A stretch of 64,000 bases of DNA from Petrosia ficiformis (taxonomy: Eukaryota; Porifera; Demospongiae; Haplosclerida; Petrosiidae): NCBI GenBank assembly GCA_947044365.1, contig OX345638.1, positions 4,325,201 to 4,389,200 of the forward strand, in the 5' to 3' direction. The position numbers and the translations under genes were made by a program. Below the pieces are notes generated by a model, which saw nothing but the letters and a program-made list of their open reading frames with translations, was not told the DNA's origin and made no database searches. Below are positions 33,961 through 44,438 of this stretch, one piece after another. Within the stretch, counting starts at the first letter, position 1; every line of letters begins with the position of its first letter.

Positions 33961-34246
33961 TGTATAGTACTTCTTCTAATTGTGAAGCTTTATGTAGACA
34001 ATTTTAAATAGGAAATGTGAAATTCTTCATCTGAAATGTAATGTTGAAGTATCATGTGTAAATGTGTTTTATTAAGTATGTAACTGTTTATATAGCAGAT
34101 GACCTCCAGTAACACTTTTTAAGAAGTTTGCACCTCAGGAGTATCTCAGTGCAAATACATATCACAGTGTTTGCTAATGCCAGCCCATACACATGTACTT
34201 ATTTTCATAATAATTGCATCATTCTGTAACAATCTATTGTGTATTT

Positions 34247-34330
34247 GGGATACACTGTGCTGATGAGACCCAATAGGTCGAAACAATCTGATCTCAGTAC
34301 ACATGTATATTCAGATTGTCCACAGTTGCC
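34247..34330 (+). ncRNA. Type-I hammerhead ribozyme, copy 2
   Basis: Stem I ACTGTG (34254-34259) pairs with CACAGT (34321-34326). The core is CTGATGA / GACC-CAATA-GGTC / GAAA. Stem III CAATCTGA pairs perfectly with TCAGATTG, and the cleavage site is TC at 34319-34320. Upstream TTTTCATAATAATTGCATCA and ATTGTGTATTTGGGATAC are shared with copy 3. It is in the same orientation as copy 1, 3.0 kb downstream. Confidence 0.88.
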
Positions 34331-34589
34331 TTTAATTGTTAATTAAATTCCACTACACACAACATAGACATGTGTCATTGTGATTCTGCAATATAGGAAA
34401 CAAATGTTATACATCACCAACAGATGCACCTGATTGCATAGATGATACTACTACAAATATCATTTCAATACTAATTACCTTGGTATAAGGAAACATCACA
34501 AATTTCATGATTGCAGCTGAGTTTCGAATGTTGTGTGCATAAGTTCAATATACATTTTTCAACCAAGTTGTGAATATGGAGTTGAACCA

Positions 34590-34935
34590 GTAGTTATGTA
34601 CGTGAGTATTTATATGTACACATACATGTAGTTATGTACGTGAGTATATACATGTACACATACATGTATATAGTTATGTACGTGAGTATATACATGTACA
34701 CATACATGTAGTTATGTACGTGAGTATATACATGTACACATACATGTAGTTATGTACATGTGTGTATACATGTACACATACATGTAGTTACGTACGTGAG
34801 TATATGATATGTACACATACATGTAGTTATGTACGTGAGTATATATATGTACACATACATGTGTACATGTAGTTATGTACATGAGTATATATATATGTAC
34901 ACATACATGTAGTTATGTATGTGAGTATATATATG
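34590..34935. repeat. ~38-bp tandem repeat (nine units)
   Basis: Unit TAGTTATGTACGTGAGTATA followed by TACATGTACACATACATG, nearly uniform. It ends at 34935 beside unremarkable sequence. Confidence 0.9.
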
Positions 34936-35138
34936 GACCTGTTTATCGATGCCCAGATATCTACTGATGCACAGCATTTCAAGAGTGATACAGATTCTGT
35001 ATTTTGATGAATCTTCATATTTGTTGTCATAATTATCATGCTATCCTGAGGTTTGTTTGTCACTAAGACTCACTATGCCCCTCCCAGATCAATTCTAAGC
35101 CATTGATATCAACCACATTTGCACACATCTAGTTACCA

Positions 35139-35210
35139 GTGAATATACACTGATCATATGGCTTCAACCTATTGGCACTTTATACAGTGTATCTAAATTC
35201 ACAATGCATT
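35139..35210 (-). ncRNA. Decayed hammerhead copy
   Basis: Read on the minus strand, it keeps the TTGTGAATTTAGATACACTG leader, CCAATAGG of stem II, a GAA-like step and ATATGATCAGTGTATAT of stem III, but CTGATGA has become GTATAAA, so the catalytic core is lost. It is a relic of the same element. Confidence 0.55.
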
Positions 35211-35214
35211 ATAT

Positions 35215-36310
35215 TGATGCATGCATAATGAGATCTAGGGACTTGAATTTGTTGTTAGCTAGGAGGGCAGAATGACATGTCAACATCCAAATAAATCAAT
35301 AAACACAAAGAAAAGAAAGAAAACAAATAAATATTCAATGTCCAATATCAAAGAACCAATATCCCCATATCAAAGAAATATGCCCAATATCAAAGAAAAG
35401 AAAGAAAACAAATAAATCAATGAACAATGTCCAATATCAAAGAACCAATAATATTTCATTTTGATGAATGGTAAATGCTTAAGCTTGTTCAACCTACATG
35501 TATCAAGATAAACAAAAGTAAATCAATTTTCACACTTTAATGAGTGATATCCAAGATTGCCATCAAAGACTAAGATCACTTTGATACTGATTGAACCCTA
35601 ACCACAAGGGGACCCTAACCCTACCCTAAATGAACTACATAATGACTTCATTAGACTTTGATTGCAATGTTGGACATAAATACCCTTAATAGTATAAGAG
35701 TGTGTGTACAAGTAAACCTTTACTTTGTACACTGAGGGTTACACTATAATGTTTATGTGGTTTGTGTATTGCAGAAGCCTCACACATTATATTGGCAACA
35801 ACAGAATTGCTGTGCTATGCAAATAAGTGAAGAGAAAGGGAAAGAGAATCATGGTGACAAATGCCAGCCTTAGCATGTCCATAAGTAGAAAATGTTATTA
35901 ATTTCTAAGCAAAGAGAGCTCACCATGAAATAACGGTTTTCTGTAACTGTAACAGATGAGGAACTAGCTGACTTCTCAAAGCCTTTTTATGATAAGTCGG
36001 GAAAATTTCAGTGGTTACTATTCAGCCATTTTGTACTGGAACTAGGTGGACAATTGATTGTCCAGTCATAACATAACCCAACCTCTGTTTTAACCCTTTG
36101 TAAAACATCAATATTTAATGTGGGTGTTGTAACAATTGACGTTTTAAAACGTCCTTTATAGAAAAACTTTATGCTCTTGGCATATTATCATATTTTTCTA
36201 CCAACGTTTTGCACAAAACAGTATACTAAATTTGCTTTAAAATAGTGCAAAGCTACACAGATAGCCAATTCAAAATTATAAGTGATGGAATTCAAAAAGC
36301 TGCTAATTAT
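35215..36310. other. Intergenic region, no gene seen
   Basis: There are short direct repeats around CAATATCAAAGAA (35340-35450) and a few CCCTAACC words near 35590; otherwise no supported feature. Confidence 0.5.
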
Positions 36311-36319
36311 GGGAGTCAA

Positions 36320-36397
36320 TAGTCTCGCGTAGCCAGACCCAACCCCTCTGCTTCCCCGTCGCGTAGCAGAGGGGTTGGGTCTGGCTACGTGAGACTA
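36320..36397. mobile_element. 78-bp perfect-hairpin MITE with 9-bp TSD (MULE-like)
   Basis: The arms TAGTCTCGCGTAGCCAGACC, CAACCCCTCTG and CAGAGGGGTTG, GGTCTGGCTACGTGAGACTA pair almost perfectly around a short GC-rich loop. The 9-bp GGGAGTCAA flanks it at 36311-36319 and 36398-36406. Confidence 0.9.
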
Positions 36398-36831
36398 GGG
36401 AGTCAACGCTGACTACTACACATTCAAACACTCGTCTTGCTGCTTTTCGGCAGCTAATGAAGCATGTTTTTGGTATGTATGGCTCTTTCAGAGTGTCTTC
36501 TGTCTAACTGAGTTAAAAGTCACTGCTTTCTAAAAACGCAGAAGTTATACAGGCTAGAATAGAGGTGGGCGTTGCCCGTTGGACTACTATACATTCAACC
36601 ACTCGCCTTGCTCCTTTCCTACTGATAAATTTTACATCTATAGGTTTCTTAACAACTCTTCTTTCCAGCAAATTTAGTTAGAACCTCTAGTTTTACAAAA
36701 CCGTAGAGTTATAGAGGTGAAAATAGTTAGCTATTATACGCTCCGCCCACACTTTTTCCTTGATAATTAATTTCGCAATGTATGAAAACGGTCAAGATTA
36801 AGTATCGGGTTTAAAGGGTTAAACTATTCAG

Positions 36832-37059
36832 TAGGGCTGGGACGATTAATTGATTAATCAATCGATATTGAAAAAATTTTCTGATTATCAATTATGCCAA
36901 AAGACCTACTTTTCAAGCATGCAACAGTAAATAATGTACATTACGGAAGTTATAGGAAGCCTTTTTGATCATCAAATGGGAGGAGTTTCCTGTATTAATT
37001 GACTTAATTTGCCTAATTACTTCTGCTGATTTCAGAATCTCAGCCGATTCCCAGCCCTA
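36832..37059. mobile_element. hAT-type MITE (228 bp), TAGGGCTGGGA family, exact 8-bp TSD
   Basis: The ends are TAGGGCTGGGACGATTAATT and CCGATTCCCAGCCCTA; CTATTCAG is repeated at 36824-36831 and 37060-37067. It is the same family as 52574-52870. It lies 87 bp left of the CACTA element. Confidence 0.92.
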
Positions 37060-37159
37060 CTATTCAGTTATTTTATACAGGAACATAAGCAATCCGTTTC
37101 CATGGATACCAAATTACAAAATTTATTATAAGATTATGCTTATTTACACTAGTAAACAA

Positions 37160-37425
37160 AAATCTATGAAATATACATGAATTAATTTTGAAAATCCTAT
37201 GAAAATTTCACTTTTCATAGGTTTTTCATTTTCATGTGTATAATCAATGAAAATCATATCAAATCAAATGAATGAATTTGACATGAATCTTACATGCTAG
37301 ACACAGATAGAATTCATATATACAAGAATACGTGAAATTCACATGATTTGTATTTGAAAGTATTGTCAGAAGTTTCAAGTGCAAAACCAATTAAAACACC
37401 ATGAAATTACTGCATGAAAAATGAA
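37160..37425. repeat. CACTA left subterminal repeats
   Basis: Repeated, often inverted ATGAAAATTTCACTTTTCAT, GTGAAATTCACATGA and CATGAAATTACTGCATGAAA words; more follow at 38300-38400 beyond the nested MITE. In the CACTA family such arrays bind the element's DNA-binding protein and transposase. Confidence 0.8.
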
Positions 37426-37427
37426 TA

Positions 37428-38292
37428 CCGTCGGGACGGGACCCTCGCCTACGTGGCAAGGTAATACAAACTATAATTTCGAAATATAATATGCCAAAAG
37501 ATTATAATTATCATTGCTCGTTTGTATGGTCATATAATAATGAGAATGTTTACTTCAGTTTGTTTAGTTTGTGTATAAAACATATTAAGTTATAAAACCG
37601 TACTGGCATGTTAGTTTTTATAATAATATTATAATAGATATAGATATATATATATAATATATATATATATATAAATTATATAAACTAACATGTCACTACT
37701 TATTACTTAGTATGATTATACTAGTCTCTTCCTTGTCTATACTATAAGTCTTACATTTTAGTCTCTGTATTATCTGAAAGAAGAAAGAAAGATCCTCAAT
37801 TCGTCTTGTGAAATATTCCACAAAGACAGCATAGACAGGTCCTCAAAACTGCTGACGTTCGAGTAACGTGCACAGCACATGACTTGACAAATTGAAATAG
37901 GCGGAGTTTGAAAGTAATGGAGAATGCTTGGAGCCAGTACTCGATGTTGTAGCAACCACTACCCAAATTTTGTTTGCTTTTATGTAGTGCTTTGCTAGCG
38001 ATAGTCATGATACAGGAGTAGTTATGTTTTGATGTGTCCAGATGCCTCCACGAGTCTTCTCAAGTCTGGAAACAGTAATCGTGAGTTATAAACATTGTGA
38101 TAACTTTATAACCGAAAGGTTTAAGAAGAATTCCTACGTTATTTTTTTTCCTTGTATAATTTGAAGTCTACCAGTACCTCTTTTGAAATGTCAATGTTTT
38201 TATTTTTCCAGAAAAATTGCTAACACACAGACACACAGACAAAACGATTACCGTACCCTTCCGCCTACGCTACGCGGCGAGGGTAATAAATG
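37428..38292. mobile_element. MITE with ACCCTCGCC ends, copy 2, nested in CACTA
   Basis: The left end CCGTCGGGACGGGACCCTCG and right end GCCTACGCTACGCGGCGAGG, GT match the element at 6471-7231 in inverted orientation. It sits between the left terminus and the 3' end of the transposase gene, in non-coding sequence, so it need not inactivate the host element. Confidence 0.75.
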
Positions 38293-38531
38293 ACACCAAC
38301 TATTCACAATTTCACATAATTTAACCCAATGAAAATTAGTGTCTGAAATTTCATGCACACAGTCAAATATGAAAATAATATGAAATAGGATGACTATAAT
38401 TATGATCACAAAAGAATTTATATAACATTTTTTTTGCAGATTGTTTCGGTAGTCATTACTACTATATTAGTGCAAATTTATATAAAATTTCAGAATTTTC
38501 TTTCATTAAAAACAGTAATGCATATTTATCT

Positions 38532-41500
38532 TTACATAAAGTCTAATAACCAAATTAAAGAGTCATTCGTTGCAAAACATAATGGAGGCCCGTGTTTGGT
38601 AATTTCTCGAAAAGATACACATGATAATTGGTGTACTTCTGAATTCACTTTATAAAGGTTACAAGATTGATCATAAACACTATTACTATATACAGCAACA
38701 AATGCCATTATATCCCTAAACTCTGGCATTTGGAATATTAGCTTTATTTTGGCAAAACTAGGCTTCCAATGGTCAACGCAGATGAAGTTATTCACAGCAA
38801 ATAATATCACTCTTCCAGTATGTGGATTGAGATACTTCATTTTTTGAAACTTTTTGATGTTCCTTGAAGCATAACCAAATTCACTTTGGAGTTGATGAAA
38901 ATGCTCCTCAGAAAGTATCGCTCTACTTTCACCTATCCCCTCCAATTCCATTGCACTCTTTCCACTTGATGGTAGGTTTCCACTGCTTTCCATGAACTGG
39001 CACCATTCAAAGATCTAGATTAAATATTGAATGGATTATCTTATTAAATGATCTCTATAATGCAAATACAATGTATGTATTTACCCTGTATGTTTCAATC
39101 ACTGTTGCCTCAGGATGATATCGATTAAGTGCTCTTCGGCATATCCAACTGTTGAAACGTTCATATGGATACATCCACCAACCATATACTGGGCCATCTT
39201 GCTTAACACCATCAACCAGATGATGAATAAGATGCATGGTTATCACCTACAAAGAAGTGAATAGTGAAAATACAAAAGTACATTATAGTGATATCAGTAA
39301 CACTTCTCTGATACCTGTAAGCTAACAGGGAAATCTCTTTCCATAAGGGCACAAGCTTTAGAAACCTCTTGGTTAATTTTCTTAATGTTGTCATCATTAT
39401 TCACGTGAAATTCATTCAAAAGAAATCGCAATGAATCAAGGAAATGAAGCAATGTAGTCTGCTGCGGTAGTGGTAGCAACTCCCTTATGCAAAATTTAAG
39501 AACACCACGAGATATTACCTATATTTGTACATAATTTATGAAAGAAGACTAAATAAAGTAGACAGTTATGGAACTCACCTCCTTCCAATCATGACTTTTC
39601 ATTCTAGATGAGAATTCAAACAGATTACTGGGTTTAAAGTCAAGATATGAAGGAACCTGAATAAGCTTGATTCGGTCTGAAGCTATTTTAATTTTTTCTT
39701 TTGTTAGACGAAACGGAGCTAGAGGAAGTTGAGAAGCGGATGGTCTTCCTCGAGAAGTTCGTTCAAATTCAAAGGGCTGATTTTGAAATCTCCTGAGCAT
39801 CTCCTCTGCTTTTCTAACTTTGTGTGAGTCTTCTTTTCCAGTGATTAAATTAAATACATGTTCAATGACATCTTTTACTGTATGCATGGGGTCTGGGTGA
39901 CACAGCTCAATGGGATTGTGGTGTGGTAGCTTCATTAGGGAGTATTTTCCTTTGCAGCCTGTTGATTTAGTAATATCAGATGCTTTTGTCCTTGAGGATA
40001 AACATACTATAAAATTATAAGATAAGTGTCGTGTTAACATACTTATTTTCTGCCTTATCAAAACTTTCATGGAATTTTTTTCTCTCAGAGTAGTCTTTCC
40101 TTAATGGAGAATGTCTTTTTTCTTGTGTCTTGTCTGGGAAGTTCACCCGATCAAAACGAAGAACAGAATCCTGGGGCAGAAATCGACGATTTTCAAGATA
40201 CACTATTTTATCTAAAAAAGGGTTTCTACAACCTGTAGAGAAGATTTTGATAACTGATAAAAGATAAAACAAATCAATTCAATAAACCTTCAAGATGGCA
40301 CCAATTGCATGCTTTGTATGCACCTGTCCCCGTGATATTAAAGACCTTACAAAGCCCAGGATAATCAAGCACATACAACATTATTTCCACCTGTAGTTTA
40401 AAAGTCTCCTTATTGTGTGCGTCATAAAGCTGAAAAGGAAAGTGGTACAAAGTAATGATTGTTATCTGAAAATATTTTAATGAGTTCTTACCTCTGTACC
40501 ATTTAGCAGCAGCAGTTCATCCACTAAAATTTCTAGATAGTTACTGATGTTCTTTGGCTCTTTGGAACCATTTCCTGGTATGATGCCAGCTAAGATCATA
40601 TTACCATAAAGATTTCGTATCTTCCTTGGCAAATTTAAAATGGTAAGGATGATAGGCCACATTGAGTATAACACCCTATTGTGACTAAATGGATTAACTC
40701 CATCAGTACAGAGAGCAAGAGAAATCCCTCGTTTATCTCCTGAAAAAAGTCCAGTAGAGCTGTAAGCAGTATGCCATCTACTGGACTGGTGTATGTCGTA
40801 CACTTTACTTGATTCAGTAGAATTACAATGCTGCTGCAATAACTTTCCCATTGTTGCATCACCATACAGTCTTTTAATCTTTGGCCCAATTGGAAGATAA
40901 ATAAATGTTCGATAAGGCAATTTATTGCTTATATCTTTGTATCTGTCACTTTGACATACCGGACACTGAATACTATCACTAATCTCTCCTTTAAAAATAA
41001 CGCAGTCATTCTGACACACATGATAAACCACTGGTTTAATAAGGAGAGGCTCTATAATTTTCATAGCTTGGGTGTATGAGCTTGGCAGATGATTTCCTCT
41101 TGGCAACAGATAATGGTGCTGCTGAAAAAATTGGTCAGAAAGTGCCTCTTTACTTATACCTGGATGATTTGTAAACCATTTCATATGTTCAGCAACTGCC
41201 TGGAGAACACTGATATCACCATCGTCATAGATAGGTGTTCTGTGTGCTAACTGGGAAGAGGACATTACTGTTAGCAAATGAGAATAATTGAGTTCTTGTA
41301 AATCATAAATGGAGGGAGATGAAAGGAACCAGGCTGGAAGTGGTACATCCTCTTCAGGTTCATCATCTGATTCCAAAAGTATGTTCTGTATTAAATATTA
41401 TTATTATGATAATTATTTCCATATTTATGCATAAACTATTAAACTACCTCATCTAAGCAATTAAGTTTAAAGTCATCTACAGTCATTGAAAATAATTCAG

Positions 41501-41669
41501 AGTCATCTACAGTCATTGGAAGTGCATCATCCTCAAATCTCAGCTTCTTCTGTACAGGGTTTCTGAATCGAATAGCATGCTGTCTTCTTACATACGGAGT
41601 AACCTTTTTGCCACAACAGAAGGTACATAGACAAGATACAGTAACAGTAGATCTACTTTGAGTAGCCAT
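38532..41669 (-). CDS. Tnp2-type CACTA transposase (8 exons, 902 aa)
   Basis: The exons are 41669-41448, 41385-40492, 40429-40288, 40232-40043, 39990-39579, 39518-39315, 39246-39085 and 39014-38532, totalling 2,709 nt with all phases consistent. The first exon has a Cys-rich start (CLCTFCCGKK). Exon 2 carries a CPVC zinc-knuckle-like motif, then YRTFIYLPIGPKIKRLY and ALCTDGVNPFSHNRVLYSMW, followed by LVDELLLL. Exon 3 has YDAHNKETFKLQVEIMLYVL and GTGAYKACNWCHLEG, exon 4 ENRRFLPQDSVLR, exon 5 CHPDPMHTVKDVIEHVFNLI, exon 7 MHLIHHLVDGVKQDGPVYGW then MYPYERFNSWICRR. This is the Transposase_21/Tnp2 order, with the acidic TDG and DPMH positions expected for the catalytic core. It catalyses excision and integration of CACTA elements. 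It shares a promoter with the plus-strand gene. Confidence 0.93.
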
Positions 41670-41894
41670 CAATGATTATAAATAATTTCGCACTTTTGTA
41701 AGCAATGCGCATGCGTGTAAAACAACGTTGAGATACGTCGAGTATTGTTGCGCATGCGTACAAAGAATCTTCGTGTGAAAAATTATTCTCCAAGACTCGA
41801 TTCATGGCTAACCTTTCCCTTACTGTTGAACAGTTACAAATCCTTGCCCTGATATTCCAGCAGATCGGCGTAAAAATTTCACATCCCAACGAAC
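41670..41894. promoter_or_regulatory. Bidirectional CACTA promoter with paired GCGCATGCG palindromes
   Basis: 225 bp separate the two start codons. Two TGCGCATGCGT sites (41706-41716 and 41749-41759) resemble the NRF1 recognition sequence. There is no TATA box. A 49-codon open frame (ATG 41804 to TGA 41953, MANLSLTVEQLQILALIFQQ...) overlaps the downstream start in another frame. Confidence 0.6.
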
Positions 41895-43304
41895 ATGACT
41901 GCTCAGCAGATAATCTTTCAAGTGGAAACACTGATGGAATTCCAACACAGTGACTTAACTAATAACAAGGAGAACGCACCTTTGGGATACACAGCAGAAG
42001 AGTTACTCAAAAAGAAGAGTAAAGGAGAGAAAGGGACTGAGGCACAAGTTTATTTTCAGGTAAAAGAAAAAAGATTGTTATATATAATTATTATTGAATA
42101 TGCATCAGAAAAAATTGATTTAATTATTATTATTATTATTTCAATATAAATTATATATATAATATTCTGTAGTACATGCTTAGAGAAGGTGCTAAAGCAG
42201 CTTCTTTATGGAAAACTTGTCCGCTACTAAAGGATATTGAAGAAGATGCTTGGTCACTGTTTCTAAAACTGTAAGAAATTTAAAAAGTTGTGATATTAAT
42301 GTAACAAATTACTTATAATTGTATACATTTATATTTAATAATAATAATTATTAATTTCTTTAGACCTTTACCTGCTGTCCACAATTAAGACCACATACAT
42401 CTGTTCTGAGGAAGAAACTGGGACAAATGTTGTTAAACAGGAGACAATTCTTATCTAAGAGAAGACGTGCTCCATTACTACCTGCCACTCCTTTGTCCAC
42501 AAATTGCAATGCTTCAATATCAAGTACCACTCCAATTGCCACCGCTTTATCCACAAATACTCCATTACTGCCTACCACTCCTTTATCCACCAATACTTCA
42601 ATATCCTGTACCACTCCAACTGCCACCTCTTTATCTACAAATATTCCATTACTACCTACATGTACATCATCACTGTCTGTCACAAATCTATCGACAATAC
42701 CTACATGCTCTACACCAGTGCCATATACACATACCACTCCTTTCTCCACAACATCAACCCCAGATGAAGATATTGAAAGGTAAAGTTTATTGATTTAATA
42801 AGTGTAATGGGTTATAATTATTTTTTCTATCATTAGTAGTACAGACACAGAAGAATTATGTGATTACGAAGTGAGAAGACTGGAAAATATCAGGAGAAAT
42901 AAAGAAATTTTATCATCATTAGGATTAGTAAACGAAGAGGTATGCCCTGAAATACATTATGGTTATATCTTGTAATACTTTTCTTTGATACATTATAGAG
43001 TGTTACTATATCCACCAAGTATGCTGACATGCAAAAAGGATGTATTGTAGCAGTGAAATGTAACAAATATAAAGATCGTCCGCAAATTGGTAAAGTAGTG
43101 TATGTGGAAAATGACAGATTTCAGATAGAATGGATGATTGGGACATATGAGGATGAATGGGAGATGTGGTGGTACGGAAAAACGATAGCGAAAAAAAAGT
43201 TATTAAGAAAAAATTTTGTTGCTGTGGGATTAAAATTAAATAGTGACAACAAGTTGCCAGCAGCTACAATTGCCAAACTGAAGAAGCTACACAACAAATT
43301 TTAA
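41895..43304 (+). CDS. CACTA accessory (TnpA-like) protein, 5 exons, 352 aa
   Basis: The exons are 41895-42059, 42173-42270, 42390-42779, 42840-42939 and 42999-43304, totalling 1,059 nt and all in phase. Exon 3 needs the acceptor AATTAAG at 42388-42389 and not the nearer TTTAG at 42363. The protein has a polar N-terminus (NNKENAPLGYTAEELLKKKS), a WKTCPLLKDIEEDAWSLFLK motif, a Thr/Pro/Ser-rich imperfect repeat linker (PLLPATPLSTN, PLLPTTPLSTN, PLLPTCTSS), RLENIRRNKEILSSLGL and a C-terminal tudor/chromo-like barrel (KDRPQIGKVVYVENDRFQIE, WWYGK). The LENIRRN-EILSSLGL motif accompanies DNA transposons and nuclear proteins in invertebrates. By position it is the counterpart of the plant TnpA DNA-binding partner, but that role is inferred. 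Confidence 0.8.
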
Positions 43305-43319
43305 ATTCATGTATCTTAT

Positions 43320-43711
43320 TTTTGCACATTTTTTTCAAAAATTTCACCCTTTTTTTTGTAGGAAAAAAAATTTTAAACCTTTTTTTCATGTAATTTTCAT
43401 ATAGTTATCACATGAAAATTAATGTAAAATTCATTGTAAAATTTCATGCAGTTAGTATACATGGTGTATGAAATTTCATGGTGTTTTAATGTGAAATTAA
43501 TGTCCAGTAATTTCTAAGGAGTGCATGAAAATTCATGGAATTAATTTTAATATTGTTTTCAGGCTCATGCTTTCATGTGTTCACTTTTCATGTGATTTTC
43601 ATATGAAAATTTGAACAGGCTTATGACCCATGAAAACTTCACTTTTCATGCAATTTACCACATTAAATAACCATGAAATTTACTTGAAATTTTCAAGTAA
43701 ATTACATTTGG
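43320..43711. repeat. CACTA right subterminal repeats
   Basis: Dense, alternating CATGAAATTT/AAATTTCATG words (for example TATGAAATTTCATGGTG, CACTTTTCATGTGATTTTCA, CATGAAAACTTCACTTTTCA) run up to the right terminus. Confidence 0.85.
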
Positions 43712-43730
43712 TTTTTGTTTACTAGTGTTA

Positions 43731-44438
43731 TAAAGCACTGCTTCAAATCACAATTACAAGTCAATAATATGTACAGTTTAACAGTAATTGCATAGTCAGT
43801 AAATATGGTCTCACTACTAATTGACAAGTACATGTATACCAATTAGTGTTAAAATTACTTACTACATATAGTGTGATAATGAAACTACCGAGTAATTACT
43901 GACTCAAATATTGTAAATGTGATTACTGCATAAAGGGGTAGTTTTGATGATATCATTGTTACCATGGAAACAACATTCATCATTTTCTGCTTGCAGACAA
44001 AGGGTGGCTCATGCTGAAGATTTAATTTTATTATGTGAACTTGAGTTATAAAAGAATGAATTTGCATAGTGTTGATGTACCAACCCATGTGAAAGCGTTA
44101 CCTAGTTCTTGCAGGTTTGCAACACTGTTTTTACACAGGAAGGTGCACTATAAATAGTTAATATATATGGGGGTGGGATGTACTGATTTGTGTAAAATTA
44201 GCTAGAAGCTATGATTCCAGAGTAATTTTACACTTAGAATAATTATTATTATACATATTTATTGCTGATCATGTGACCTGTGGCCAATCAGAGTGCAGAT
44301 ATTGCGTCACGTGATTGACCATTAAATCACTTATTGCACGTAATCACGGTAAAGTGTGTTCTAACTATTACATAATAGCACATTAATAATAACTCACTTA
44401 ATAATTAATAAAGGGCCCTAGATCTTTGTTAATCATGG
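43731..44438. other. Intergenic region right of CACTA
   Basis: AT-rich; a 70-bp patch at 44262-44340 has a CCAATCA box and GTCACGTGATTG (E-box/CRE-like), perhaps an unassigned promoter. No gene seen. Confidence 0.4.

Larger units (their letters stand above)
37147..43727. mobile_element. Complete EnSpm/CACTA DNA transposon (6,581 bp)
   Basis: The termini are CACTAGTAAACAAAAA and TTTTTGTTTACTAGTG, a perfect 16-bp inverted repeat starting with the diagnostic CACTA. TTA flanks both sides (37144-37146 and 43728-43730) as a 3-bp target duplication. Subterminal TTTCATG/CATGAAA arrays line both ends. Inside are two divergent multi-exon genes (transposase, minus; accessory, plus) with every junction in frame and no internal stop. 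A MITE (37428-38292) is nested in the left end. Confidence 0.95.

Noticed and set aside
35580..35630. Telomere-like CCCTAACC words
   Set aside because: Only three or four imperfect, non-tandem words; no array.
36965..37180. 71-codon plus frame
   Set aside because: It spans a MITE end, its target duplication and the CACTA terminus; not a gene.
42467..42793. Two further open frames across the CACTA accessory exon 3
   Set aside because: Shadow frames of the Thr/Pro/Ser repeat; only one frame joins the flanking exons in phase.
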